Source: an uncultured Collinsella sp.
GTDB lineage: Bacteria; Actinomycetota; Coriobacteriia; Coriobacteriales; Coriobacteriaceae
Direction of reading: 5' to 3'
Assembly: GCA_905209455.1 (NCBI GenBank)
Contig: CAJLTA010000007.1
Span: forward strand, 1-64,000
DNA length: 64,000 nt
Part shown: positions 8,298 through 16,756 of the stretch, in pieces
Position numbering within the stretch: the stretch's first letter is position 1
Layout: every line of letters starts with the position of its first letter
The notes under the pieces: generated by a model
The model's database searches: none
What the model was told of the DNA's origin: nothing
Seen by the model: only the letters and a program-made list of their open reading frames with translations
Made by a program: the position numbers and the translations under genes

Positions 8298-9641
8298 TTA
8301 GCGCAGCAGGCCGGCTACTTCGCCGGCTAGGGTGATAGTGCCGGCTGCTACGAAGGACTCGCCCGCGGCATCGAAGGCAGCGAGGGCCTCGGACACACTC
8401 GGATATACGCCCGTGAGCTTATCGGCATCAACGAGGGCAGCGAGCTCCTCTGCCGGCAGGGCGCGGTCGGAATCGGTCTGGGTCACGACTACGCGCGGAA
8501 AGGCCGGAACCAGAACCTCAACGATACCCGCCACGTCCTTATCGGCCAGCGCAGCGCACAGCAGCGTGGGGCGGTTCTTTACGCACGGATCGATCTCGTC
8601 CAGCGCGTTTACAAAGTTCTCGCAGCTCTGGGGGTTATGACAGGCGTCAATCAGCTTGAGCGGATCGGTCCCCAGCACGTCAAAACGACCCGGTGTGGGA
8701 CAGCCCATAAGTGACGCATCGAGCTTGTCATGATCGAGCTCGTGACCCAGATACCCCTCGCACAGCATAATCGCGCACGCGGCATTCTGCGGCTGATAGG
8801 CCGGCTTGACCATGCTCGACGTATAGATCGCACGCGGCGTGGTGCAGCTAAACTCAACCGTGTCGCCCACATGCGCCGGCACCTTAGTCGTAGCGTGACT
8901 TACCACGAGCGGCACGATGCCGCACTCGCGGCAGCGGGCATCCATCACGCGCTGAACGCTCGCCTCGTGCGTGCCCTCGCCCAAAACAACCAAGCGCCCG
9001 GGTTTGATAACCGCAGCCTTCTCCCCCGCAATGGCCTCGAGCGTGTCGCCCAAAATACGTGTGTGATCGAGCCCGATGCCCGTAATGGCAACGGCGACGG
9101 GATCGGTCGCACTCGTGGCGTCCCAACGCCCGCCCATGCCAACCTCGAGCACGGCAACATCCACCGCGGCCTCGGCAAACACTACAAGTGCGGCAGCCGT
9201 CAGCAGGTCAAACGGCGTGATGGAATAGGCACGCTCCCCCGCTGTCACACGACGGGCATTGACTCGACGCCCCGCCTCAACAGCGGCAGAAACACCACGG
9301 GCAAAGGCCTCGTCGCTCACAACGCGCCCGTCAACCTCCATGCGCTCGGGATAACGCACCAGCTGCGGCGACGTATACAGCGCGGTCTTGAGCCCCTCGC
9401 CGCGAAGGATAGCAGCCGAAAAACGCGTGGTCGAAGTCTTGCCATTGGTACCGGCAACCTGGATGCAATCGAAATACTCGTCCGGACGCCCCAACTCATC
9501 GAGCATATCGATAACCGTCTCGAGCAGAGGACCAGCATCCCCAGAAATCCGCCCCGTATCGGCAGCCAGCCCCACAGCCTCATCAAACGAAAGCAACTCA
9601 TACGAGAAAGGAACGACATACGACCCAGAACGCTTAGCCAT
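8298..9641 (-). CDS. folC: Folylpolyglutamate synthase / dihydrofolate synthase
   Basis: Mur-ligase-type cytosolic enzyme that adds glutamate to (dihydro)folates, possibly also making dihydrofolate. The 447-aa protein has the ATP-binding loop GTNGKTST at residues ~64-71, the metal/ATP motif EVGMGGRWDATS in the middle and the Mur-ligase C-terminal motif DACHNPQS. The ATG at 9641 (MAKRSGSYVV) has GAGGGG about 10 bases upstream and is preferred over an in-frame ATG 7 codons earlier that would overlap that ribosome site. It is transcribed alone, downstream of valS and separated from it by a structured element. Confidence 0.93.
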   Translation of the reverse strand: MAKRSGSYVVPFSYELLSFDEAVGLAADTGRISGDAGPLLETVIDMLDELGRPDEYFDCIQVAGTNGKTSTTRFSAAILRGEGLKTALYTSPQLVRYPERMEVDGRVVSDEAFARGVSAAVEAGRRVNARRVTAGERAYSITPFDLLTAAALVVFAEAAVDVAVLEVGMGGRWDATSATDPVAVAITGIGLDHTRILGDTLEAIAGEKAAVIKPGRLVVLGEGTHEASVQRVMDARCRECGIVPLVVSHATTKVPAHVGDTVEFSCTTPRAIYTSSMVKPAYQPQNAACAIMLCEGYLGHELDHDKLDASLMGCPTPGRFDVLGTDPLKLIDACHNPQSCENFVNALDEIDPCVKNRPTLLCAALADKDVAGIVEVLVPAFPRVVVTQTDSDRALPAEELAALVDADKLTGVYPSVSEALAAFDAAGESFVAAGTITLAGEVAGLLR

Positions 9642-9792
9642 AACCCAAAGTCCCCTCAACATAAAAAGAGGCCCGTAATAAACAACGAGCCCCTCCCATT
9701 CAAAATATCAGCCAAACACCGCTTGCAGCAGAATCAAGGCCACAACCAAGTGGCCCTACCAGGCAGCGGACGCCCCCGTAACCGCCATGGGA

Positions 9793-9900
9793 GCGGTTTG
9801 GGGCTTTGCTCGATACAAGTTCCGCACGAGCCGAAGGCCACTTAATGTGGCCTTCGTGCGAGCAGGACTGTCCGCAGTAGCGAGCAATGCCCCAAACCGC
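9793..9900. repeat. Nested hairpin element family P3, copy a (downstream of valS)
   Basis: Outer arms GCGGTTTGGGGCTTTGCTCG (9793-9812) and its near-perfect complement (9881-9900) enclose a core. In the core CGAAGGCCACTTAATGTGGC starts a perfect inner palindrome (9832-9856). The core plus flanks (TTCCGCAYGAGC before it, GTGCGAG and CAGGAC after it) matches, in reverse complement, the core of the element at 12633-12745. The outer arms do not match that element. It ends 15 bases before the valS stop codon. Confidence 0.85.
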
Positions 9901-9915
9901 GTCCCCCAGTACCGC

Positions 9916-12612
9916 CTACGAGAAGTCAGCAACCTGAGCAGTCAGCGCCGCCAGGATCTCCTTGAGCTCAGCTGCACGGTCCCTCTTCTTCTGGACCACC
10001 GCGGGCGCGGCCTTGGCCACAAAGCCCTCGTTCGCGAGCGTCTTCTCGCAGCCGGCGAGCTCCTTCTGGGCCGCGGCAATCTCCTTCTCCAGGCGCGCCT
10101 TCTCGGCCGAAAGATCAACCTTGCCCTCGAGCACCACAAAGACCTCGACGCCGCTATCAACCACGGCGATGCTCGCAGCCGGCTTCTCGACGTCGGTACC
10201 CATGATCAGCGAAGTGGTGTTGGCCAGCGGCTCGATGGTCGAGCGCAGGCTCTCGAGCTTCTCGATGTCCTCGGCACCGGCGCGCACGACCACGTCGAGC
10301 TCGGCCTTGGGGCTCAAGCGATAACGCGAACGGGTGGCGCGGGCGGCAGACACAACGGCGCGGCACAGCTCAAACGCGCGCTCGGCGTCCTCGTCAACAT
10401 ACTTGGCGTAGTCGGCGGGCTCGGGCCACTTGGCGATCATGAGCGCCTCGGCACGGTCCACGTTGCCCTCGGCGTCCAGGTCGAGCACGCTCGCCGGCAT
10501 GTTGTCCCAAATCTCCTCGGTGACAAACGGCATAAGCGGGTGCATCAGGCGAATGGAGGTGTCGAGCACAAAGATCAGGTTGCGCTGAGCCTGCAGACGG
10601 CCCTCGCCCTTCAGGCGGGCCTTGGTGACCTCAACGTACCAGTCGCAGACCTCGTTCCAGAAAAACTGCTGCACGCCGCGGGCCATGTCGCCAAAGGTGT
10701 AGTTCTCAATACCCTCGGTGACCATCTTCACGGCCTTTGCCAGGCGGCTGAACATCCAGGCGTCGGCCGGCGTCTCAACGACGGGCTCGCCGGGCGTGTA
10801 GCCCTCCATGTTCATAAGCAGGAAGCGGCTGGCGTTCCAGATCTTGGTCACAAACGATTTGGCCTGGTCGGTACGCGGGCTGTCGATAAGCTTCTTGGTC
10901 TTCTTGTCGATGTTCGCGTCAAACTTGACGTCCTGATTGTTGGTGCACAGCGTGAGCAGGTTGTAGCGCATGGCGTCGGCACCGTACATGCCAATGAGGT
11001 CCATGGGGTCAACGCCGTTGCCCTTGGACTTGGACATGCGGCTGCCGTCCTTGGCAAGGATCGTCGGGTAGATGACGACGTCTTTAAACGGCACCTCGTC
11101 CAGGAAATACAGCGAGCTCATGACCATGCGGGCGACCCACAGCGCGATGATGTCGCGCGCGGTGACGAGCGCCGTCGTGGGGTGATGACCCTCGAGCAGC
11201 TCCGGCTTTTGCGGCCAGCCCTGCGTGGCGAAGGTCCACAGCTGCGAGCTGAACCAGGTGTCCAGCACGTTCTCGTCCTGGTGCACGTGATGGCCGCCGC
11301 ACTTGGGGCACACATCGGTGTCCTCGGTAAGGGCGTCCTCCCAGCCGCAGTCCTCGCAGTAGAACACGGGAATGCGGTGGCCCCACCACAGCTGGCGGCT
11401 GATACACCAGTCCTTGAGGTTCTCCATCCAGGTGGTGTAGGTCTGCGTCCAGCGCGCGGGGTGGAAGGTGACCTTGCCGGAGTTGACGGCGTCGAGCGCC
11501 GGCCCCTTGAGCTTGTCAACGGCCACAAACCACTGCTCGGACAGCCACGGCTCAAGCGCGGCGTCGCAACGGTAGCAGTGCATGACGGAGTGGTCGTGGT
11601 CCTCGACGTGATCGAGCAGGTCATGCTCCTCAAACCACTTAATGACGGCCTCGCGGCACTCCTCGCGGGTCATGCCGGTGAACTCGCCGTAGCCCTCGAC
11701 GACTACCGCGTGCTCGTCGAAAATGTTGATCTGCGGCAGGTCGTGGGCCTGACCCATGGCGTAATCGTTGGGGTCGTGAGCCGGGGTGACCTTGACGAAG
11801 CCCGAGCCAAAGTTAGCGTCGACATGCCAATCCTCAAAGATGGGGATCTCGCGGTTGACGATGGGGAGCTTGACGGTCTTACCCACGAAGGCGGCCTTCT
11901 CGGGGTCCTTCGGGGAGACGGCGACGCCCGTGTCGCCGAGCATGGTCTCGGGGCGCGTGGTGGCGACGACGATGTAGTCCTGGCCGTTAACCGGCTCGGT
12001 CAGCGGGTAACGCAGGTGCCACAGGTGGCCCTTCTCGTCCTTATATTCGGCCTCGTCGTCCGAGATGGCGGTGGTACAGTTGGGGCACCAGTTGACGATG
12101 CGCTTGCCACGGTAGATCAGGCCGTCGTGGTACCAGTCACAGAACACCTTGCGCACGGCCTGCGCGTAGTCCTCGTCCATGGTGAAGCGCTCGTTGTCGA
12201 AGTCGACGGAGCAGCCCATGCGCTTGATCTGCTCGACGATGATGCCGCCGTACTCGTGGGTCCAATCCCAGCAAGCGTCGACAAACTTGTCGCGACCGAT
12301 CTCCAGGCGGCTAATGCCCTCGCTCTTGAGCTTCTTGTCGACCTTGGTTTGCGTGGCGATACCGGCGTGATCGGTTCCGAGCACCCAGCGCGTGGACTTG
12401 CCGCGCATGCGGGCCATACGAATGATGGCGTCCTGGATGGAGTCGTCGGTAGCGTGACCCATGTGAAGCTTGCCGGTAACGTTGGGAGGCGGAATGGTGA
12501 CGGTGCAGTCGCCCACGCCCTCACGGCGCTTGTAGTAGCCGCCGTCGAGCCACTTCTGCAGGATCGCCGGCTCGTTGGTCGACGGATCGTAGTTCTTGGG
12601 CATCTCTTCCAT
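9916..12612 (-). CDS. valS: Valine-tRNA ligase
   Basis: Class I synthetase charging tRNA-Val. The 898-aa protein has the HIGH-type motif NVTGKLHMGHA at residues ~44-54, a zinc-site-like pair CEDCGW and CPKCGG in the connective region, and the KMSKS motif SRMSKSKGN near residue 525. It ends in a C-terminal coiled coil (AEKARLEKEIAAAQKELAG) typical of ValRS. The start at 12612 follows GGGAGAG; a second ATG three codons on is also possible. The gene sits between two elements of the same structured repeat family, one at each end. Long open frames on the opposite strand are shadows. Confidence 0.97.
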   Translation of the reverse strand: MEEMPKNYDPSTNEPAILQKWLDGGYYKRREGVGDCTVTIPPPNVTGKLHMGHATDDSIQDAIIRMARMRGKSTRWVLGTDHAGIATQTKVDKKLKSEGISRLEIGRDKFVDACWDWTHEYGGIIVEQIKRMGCSVDFDNERFTMDEDYAQAVRKVFCDWYHDGLIYRGKRIVNWCPNCTTAISDDEAEYKDEKGHLWHLRYPLTEPVNGQDYIVVATTRPETMLGDTGVAVSPKDPEKAAFVGKTVKLPIVNREIPIFEDWHVDANFGSGFVKVTPAHDPNDYAMGQAHDLPQINIFDEHAVVVEGYGEFTGMTREECREAVIKWFEEHDLLDHVEDHDHSVMHCYRCDAALEPWLSEQWFVAVDKLKGPALDAVNSGKVTFHPARWTQTYTTWMENLKDWCISRQLWWGHRIPVFYCEDCGWEDALTEDTDVCPKCGGHHVHQDENVLDTWFSSQLWTFATQGWPQKPELLEGHHPTTALVTARDIIALWVARMVMSSLYFLDEVPFKDVVIYPTILAKDGSRMSKSKGNGVDPMDLIGMYGADAMRYNLLTLCTNNQDVKFDANIDKKTKKLIDSPRTDQAKSFVTKIWNASRFLLMNMEGYTPGEPVVETPADAWMFSRLAKAVKMVTEGIENYTFGDMARGVQQFFWNEVCDWYVEVTKARLKGEGRLQAQRNLIFVLDTSIRLMHPLMPFVTEEIWDNMPASVLDLDAEGNVDRAEALMIAKWPEPADYAKYVDEDAERAFELCRAVVSAARATRSRYRLSPKAELDVVVRAGAEDIEKLESLRSTIEPLANTTSLIMGTDVEKPAASIAVVDSGVEVFVVLEGKVDLSAEKARLEKEIAAAQKELAGCEKTLANEGFVAKAAPAVVQKKRDRAAELKEILAALTAQVADFS

Positions 12613-12632
12613 ATATCTCTCCCTTGCCCGTC

Positions 12633-12745
12633 GGCGTGTCCGCCTGCTTGGTTTTCGCTCGGTCAGGTCCTGACTCGCACGAAGAGCACATTAAGTGCTC
12701 TTCGGCTCATGCGGAATCTACGAAAACCAAGCAGGCGGACACGCC
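12633..12745. repeat. Nested hairpin element family P3, copy b (upstream of valS)
   Basis: The 25-bp outer arms (12633-12657 and 12721-12745) are perfect inverted copies; they include GTCCGCCTGCTTGGTTTTCG. The inner palindrome 12680-12704 (CGAAGAGCACATTAAGTGCT and its closing TTCG) corresponds to the inner palindrome of copy a, with paired changes in the stem. The arrangement is inverted relative to copy a. Confidence 0.88.
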
Positions 12746-12820
12746 TTAGGTATCGATTACTTCAGTCTGAAGGTACTAACTTGACAATCTCACAGAATAG
12801 CACAGGCATACCTGCCGAAA

Positions 12821-12901
12821 AGGGACAGGTTTATTTTGGTAGGTTTTATCAGGGGAAACGACATTTGCCCATATAAAACCGACCAAAATAAACCTGTCCC
12901 T
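12821..12901. repeat. 29-bp inverted repeat with AT-rich arms
   Basis: AGGGACAGGTTTATTTTGGT begins a 29-base arm (12821-12849) that is complementary to 12873-12901 with one mismatch, around a ~23-base loop. An isolated similar half (TAGGGACAGGCACCTTTGTG) occurs at 22206-22225 with no matching second arm. Function is unknown. Confidence 0.8.
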
Positions 12902-12907
12902 AAATGG

Positions 12908-12937
12908 CAGGCCCCGCGGTGGTTGCCGCGGGGCCTG
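12908..12937 (-). terminator. GC-rich hairpin terminator of clpX
   Basis: AGGCCCCGCGG (12909-12919) pairs perfectly with CCGCGGGGCCT (12926-12936). On the minus strand it is followed by GCCATTTA, a weak T tract. It lies 13 bases after the clpX stop. Confidence 0.7.
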
Positions 12938-12949
12938 GATTCAAGCTAT

Positions 12950-14359
12950 TTACCCGTAGATGCGCTGGGGCTGCTCTTCGCCCTTGACGGAGGCTTCGGT
13001 CACAACGACCTTGGAAACACCCTCCTCGCTGGGCAGGTCGAACATCGTCTGCTGCAGCACGTCCTCACAGATGGAGCGCAGACCGCGGGCGCCGGTCTTG
13101 CGGGCGAGCGCCATGCGGGCGATCTCGTGCAGGGCGGCGTCCTCAAACTCAAGCTCAACGTCCTCGAGCTGGAACATCTTACGGTATTGACGGACCACGG
13201 CGTTCTTGGGTTCGGTCAGGATCGACACCAGGTCATCCTCGTCGAGCGCCTGCGTCTGGGTGACGACGGGCGTACGTCCCACAAACTCGGGGATCATGCC
13301 AAAGGCGTTGAGGTCCTGCGGGAGCACCTGGCGCAGCAGGTCGTTCTCGTCGACCGAGGTGGGGCCGGCAATCTCGGAGTTAAAGCCCACGCCCTTGTTG
13401 CCCACGCGATCGGCGATGATCTTATCCAGGCCCACAAAGGCACCGCCGCAGATGAACAGGATGTTGGTCGTGTCGATCTGCAGCAACTCCTGCTGGGGAT
13501 GTTTGCGGCCGCCGGTGGGCGGAACGCTGGCCACCGTGCCCTCAAGAATCTTAAGCAGCGCCTGCTGAACGCCCTCGCCCGAAACATCGCGGGTAATGGA
13601 GAGGTTCTCGGCCTTGCGGGCGATCTTGTCGATCTCGTCCACGTAGATAATGCCAACCTGCGCGCGCTCAATATCGCCATCGGCGGCGTTGATGAGCTTG
13701 AGCAGGATGTTCTCCACGTCCTCACCCACGTAGCCGGCCTCGGTAAGCGCAGTGGCATCGGCGATGGCAAACGGCACCTCGAGGATGCGCGCGAGCGTCT
13801 GGGCCAACAGGGTCTTGCCGGTACCGGTGGGACCGAGCAGCAGGATGTTGGACTTGGCGAGCTCCACCTCATCCATATCATCGTCGAGTTGCGAGTCCAA
13901 GCCGTCGTCAAAGGCCGAAAGCGCGGCGCCGCCCTCGATCACGCGGCGATAGTGGTTGTACACGGCAACCGACATGGCGCGCTTGGCGTCCTCCTGGCCC
14001 ATGACATAGGCCGAAAGCTCATCATAGATCTCGTGCGGCGTCGGCACATGCGTAATGACCTGTCGGGCGTCGTCCTCCAGCTCAAAACCCTCGGCCTCAG
14101 GATCTACAGCAGGCTGACCGGCAGCCTGGCCATGGTCGTTGAGGAAGCCCGGCAGCTTGCCGTTACGAGCGGCGTCCATAAAGTCCGAAGCCAGCGACTC
14201 CTCAAGAATCTCGGAGCAGGCGGCAACGCACTCGTCACAGATAAAGATGTTGGTCGGGCCCTTCACCAAGCGACGAACCTGACCCTGCTCTTTTCCGCAG
14301 AAGGAGCAGCGGATGGGGTTGCCGTTTTCGTCGAAGCCGTCCTGCATGTTACCGGCCAT
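12950..14359 (-). CDS. clpX: ATP-dependent Clp protease ATP-binding subunit ClpX
   Basis: AAA+ unfoldase that feeds substrates to ClpP. The 469-aa protein has an N-terminal zinc-binding domain (CSFC ... CDEC), the Walker A motif GPTGTGKT, Walker B IIYVDEID and the ClpX C-terminal domain. The frame is open upstream to 14398, inside clpP. The ATG at 14359 (MAGNMQDGF) begins one base after the clpP stop (TAG-G-ATG) and is preferred because the upstream part just reads clpP out of frame. Order tig-clpP-clpX on one strand is the classical arrangement. Confidence 0.96.
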   Translation of the reverse strand: MAGNMQDGFDENGNPIRCSFCGKEQGQVRRLVKGPTNIFICDECVAACSEILEESLASDFMDAARNGKLPGFLNDHGQAAGQPAVDPEAEGFELEDDARQVITHVPTPHEIYDELSAYVMGQEDAKRAMSVAVYNHYRRVIEGGAALSAFDDGLDSQLDDDMDEVELAKSNILLLGPTGTGKTLLAQTLARILEVPFAIADATALTEAGYVGEDVENILLKLINAADGDIERAQVGIIYVDEIDKIARKAENLSITRDVSGEGVQQALLKILEGTVASVPPTGGRKHPQQELLQIDTTNILFICGGAFVGLDKIIADRVGNKGVGFNSEIAGPTSVDENDLLRQVLPQDLNAFGMIPEFVGRTPVVTQTQALDEDDLVSILTEPKNAVVRQYRKMFQLEDVELEFEDAALHEIARMALARKTGARGLRSICEDVLQQTMFDLPSEEGVSKVVVTEASVKGEEQPQRIYG

Positions 14360-14360
14360 C

Positions 14361-14993
14361 CTAGGCGTCCTTCGCGGCGAGGTCGCGCGAGGTGACAATG
14401 CGGTCGATCAGACCGTAGTCGAGGGCCTCGGCAGCCGTGAGGTAGTTGTCGCGCTCGGTATCGGCCTGGACCTTCTCGATAGGCTGACCCGAGGCGTCGG
14501 AAAGAATCTGGTTGAGCTCGCGGCGAGTCTTCTTGATCTCCTCGGCCACGATCTCGATCTCGGTCTGCTGGCCCTGGGCACCGCCGCTGGGCTGGTGAAT
14601 CATGACCTTGGAGTGCGGCAGGCAGAAGCGCTTACCCTTGGCGCCGGCCGAAAGCAGCACCGCGGCCATGGACGCAGCCATACCGACGCAGATGGTGGAG
14701 ACCTGCGGCTTAATGAAGTTCATGGTGTCCAGAATCGCCAGGCCGGAGTAAACCTCGCCGCCGGGCGAATTGATGTAGAGCGAGATATCCTTCTCGGCAT
14801 CCTGGCTTTCAAGATGCAGCAGCTGGGCAACGACCAGATTGGCGCTGACGGAGTTGATCTCCTCGCCCAAGAAGATGATGCGGTCGTTGAGCAGGCGCGA
14901 ATAGATATCGTAGCTGCGCTCGCCGCGCGGCGTCTGCTCGATAACGTATGGCACGAGGGCGGAATCGAACTTAGCGATCATACGCATCTCCAT
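14361..14993 (-). CDS. clpP: ATP-dependent Clp protease proteolytic subunit
   Basis: Serine peptidase forming the tetradecameric Clp barrel with ClpX or ClpC. The 210-aa protein has the complete triad: Ser108 in GMAASMA, His133 in MIHQP and Asp182 in DTERDNY. Spacing matches ClpP of model bacteria. Three in-frame ATGs lie close together at 14993, 14987 and 14981. AAGAGA precedes the first, whereas GGAG sits 6 bases before the third, so the true start may be [10 protein letters not shown] at 14981. It is coupled to clpX. Confidence 0.96.
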   Translation of the reverse strand: MEMRMIAKFDSALVPYVIEQTPRGERSYDIYSRLLNDRIIFLGEEINSVSANLVVAQLLHLESQDAEKDISLYINSPGGEVYSGLAILDTMNFIKPQVSTICVGMAASMAAVLLSAGAKGKRFCLPHSKVMIHQPSGGAQGQQTEIEIVAEEIKKTRRELNQILSDASGQPIEKVQADTERDNYLTAAEALDYGLIDRIVTSRDLAAKDA

Positions 14994-15026
14994 TTCTCTT
15001 ACGGACCAATAGTGGTTCTAGACAAA

Positions 15027-15067
15027 CGTACGGTGCCCGCATGCTATGCATTGGCTGGCACCGTACG
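15027..15067 (-). terminator. 11-bp hairpin between tig and clpP
   Basis: CGTACGGTGCC (15027-15037) pairs perfectly with GGCACCGTACG (15057-15067). On the minus strand the stem is followed by TTTGTCT. It may terminate part of the tig transcripts before clpP. Confidence 0.6.
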
Positions 15068-15143
15068 AAGCAACCGGATAACCGGTGTATAACTTTACCC
15101 CATCACGGGCACATGCATGCGCTCGCGGGCAAGGTGGCGAGAA

Positions 15144-16442
15144 TTACTCGGCGTCCTTGGCGGTCTCGTCGACCTCGGTCACCTTGGCGTTCTCGACCAG
15201 GTGGTCGACAGCCTTGGAGCGACGGATGGACTCGCGGACGGCAGGCATACGGCCATCGGCGATAAACTCGGCCTTGGAAGCCTCGACGTCCTTGACGCCA
15301 GCCTTCTCGAACTCGGCGTTGACGTCGTCCTCGGTGACCTCGATCTTGAGCTCACGGGCGAGGGCGTCGAGCGCCAGGGACTCGCGGGCAACGTCGTTGG
15401 CCTGCTTGTGCAGGTCGCCGACGAACTGCTCCATGGTCAGGCCGGAAGCCGGCAGCCAGGTGTCGAGGGTCATGCCGCGGGCAGCGAGGTTGGACAGGAA
15501 GTTCTGGCCAAGCTCCTCAAAGACGGACTGCTCGTAGTCGGCGTCCATCTCGTCGAGCTGCAGACGCTCAGCGAGAGCGGCGACGCAACGGTTCTCCTTC
15601 TCGGCCGGGAGGCGGGAAGCCTTGTCCTGCTCGATCTCGAGCTTAATGGCGTCGCGCATGGCGTCGATGCTGTCGAAGCCAAAGTCGGACTTGACGAGCT
15701 CGTCGGTGAGCTCGGGGGTGTTGCGGACCTTGATGCCCTTGACGGTGACCTCGACGGTGTGGGTCTCGGCCTCCTCGCCCTCCTCGACCTCGTCGGTCCA
15801 GGTGACGGACTTGACGTCGTCAACGTTGGCGCCAATCAGGGCCTCGTTGAACTCCTTGGGGTTGCTGTCGCTACCGGCGATGAGCATGCGGCCCTCGGCG
15901 GCGAAGTTGTCAGCGTTCTCGACGGCCTTGAGGTCGACGGTCACATAGTCGTCAGCCTCGACGGCACGACCCTCGACGTCCTCGAAGGTGGCACGGTAGT
16001 TGAGGAGCATCTCGACCTGGTTGTTGATCTCGGACTCGGTGACCTCCGCGGGAGGCATCTCGATCTCGACGGCGTCGAAGGAGGAGAGCTCAGCGGCGGG
16101 ACGCAGGGAGAACTCGACGGTGTAGGTGTAGTCCTCGTGATCCTTGGCGAGGTCGAGCTCCTTGTAGTCACCGTTCTTGGTGGGGACGATGTCCAGCTCG
16201 TTGAGGACGGCGGGCTCGTTGGCGGCGATCAGGTCGTTGGTGGCCTGAGCGAGGGTAGCCTCGGCGCCAAGAGCGGAGTCGATGACCGGACGGGGAGCCT
16301 TACCGGCACGGAAGCCCGGGAAGCGGTACTTCTTGGCGGTCTCCTTGTAGGCCTTCTTGATCGCGGCGTCGACGTCGGCGGCCGGGATGGTGACCGTAGC
16401 GGTGAGCTTGGCGTCCTTGACGTCAGAAGCGGTGATGTTCAA
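15144..16442 (-). CDS. tig: Trigger factor
   Basis: Ribosome-associated chaperone and peptidyl-prolyl isomerase that meets nascent chains at the exit tunnel. The 432-aa product has the N-terminal ribosome-binding motif region (KYRFPGFRAGKAPRPVI), a central FKBP-type domain (EADDYVTVDLKA) and a helical C-terminal domain. The frame is open far upstream, through tRNA-Leu. A strong AGGAGG at 16449-16454 lies inside the first candidate ATG (16457), so the start is probably the TTG at 16442 six bases after it. That gives MNITASDVKDAK, the usual N terminus and the usual length. A GTG at 16445 is the alternative. Confidence 0.94.
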   Translation of the reverse strand: MNITASDVKDAKLTATVTIPAADVDAAIKKAYKETAKKYRFPGFRAGKAPRPVIDSALGAEATLAQATNDLIAANEPAVLNELDIVPTKNGDYKELDLAKDHEDYTYTVEFSLRPAAELSSFDAVEIEMPPAEVTESEINNQVEMLLNYRATFEDVEGRAVEADDYVTVDLKAVENADNFAAEGRMLIAGSDSNPKEFNEALIGANVDDVKSVTWTDEVEEGEEAETHTVEVTVKGIKVRNTPELTDELVKSDFGFDSIDAMRDAIKLEIEQDKASRLPAEKENRCVAALAERLQLDEMDADYEQSVFEELGQNFLSNLAARGMTLDTWLPASGLTMEQFVGDLHKQANDVARESLALDALARELKIEVTEDDVNAEFEKAGVKDVEASKAEFIADGRMPAVRESIRRSKAVDHLVENAKVTEVDETAKDAE

Positions 16443-16532
16443 CACGTTCCTCCTCATACTGCCCAGCTTATCTGAGGTGCTGGTACCTTTATGCAACAAG
16501 CGTCGCGAGGGCATAAGCCGACGCGGGTGCGT

Positions 16533-16616
16533 TGGTGCGGGCGAAAGGACTCGAACCTTCACGGGAATCCCACCAGAACCTAAATCTGGCGCGTCTACCA
16601 ATTCCGCCACGCCCGC
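16533..16616 (-). tRNA. tRNA-Leu (UAG)
   Basis: 84-nt class II tRNA with acceptor GCGGGCG/CGCCCGC, D arm GGCGGAATTGGTAGACGC and anticodon loop TTTAGGT (anticodon TAG). It has a variable arm, a T arm with GTTCGAGTCC and an encoded CCA end. It lies between tig and the molybdenum hydroxylase operon. Confidence 0.96.
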
Positions 16617-16702
16617 ATGAGCGCACAGATTAGGAATGATAGCAGATACGAGCGACAAGCGCACGCACACGTTTTACAGGCTCACGACCTCACCACGAGT
16701 GC

Positions 16703-16727
16703 AAAAGGCGGGGCGAGTTGCCCCGCC
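16703..16727 (-). terminator. Terminator of molybdenum hydroxylase operon
   Basis: On the minus strand GGCGGGGC pairs with GCCCCGCC (16707-16714 / 16720-16727) around AACTC, followed by TTTTGC. Confidence 0.75.
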
Positions 16728-16756
16728 CCGCCAATTACGACTTGTTCGATGACCCG

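Larger units (their letters stand above)
12613..12949. other. valS-clpX intergenic region with two large hairpins
   Basis: This 337-base gap contains the P3 element (12633-12745), a 29-bp inverted repeat (12821-12901) and the GC-rich terminator of clpX (12908-12937). The stretch 12746-12820 shows nothing recognisable beyond AT-richer sequence that may hold the valS promoter. Confidence 0.7.

Noticed and set aside
9787..12876. 1029-aa open frame antisense to valS
   Set aside because: Shadow of valS; crosses two palindromic elements and has no recognisable domain.
16458..16670. 71-residue N-terminal extension of trigger factor
   Set aside because: It would be translated from the tRNA-Leu gene; family length and the ribosome site favour a start at 16442-16457.
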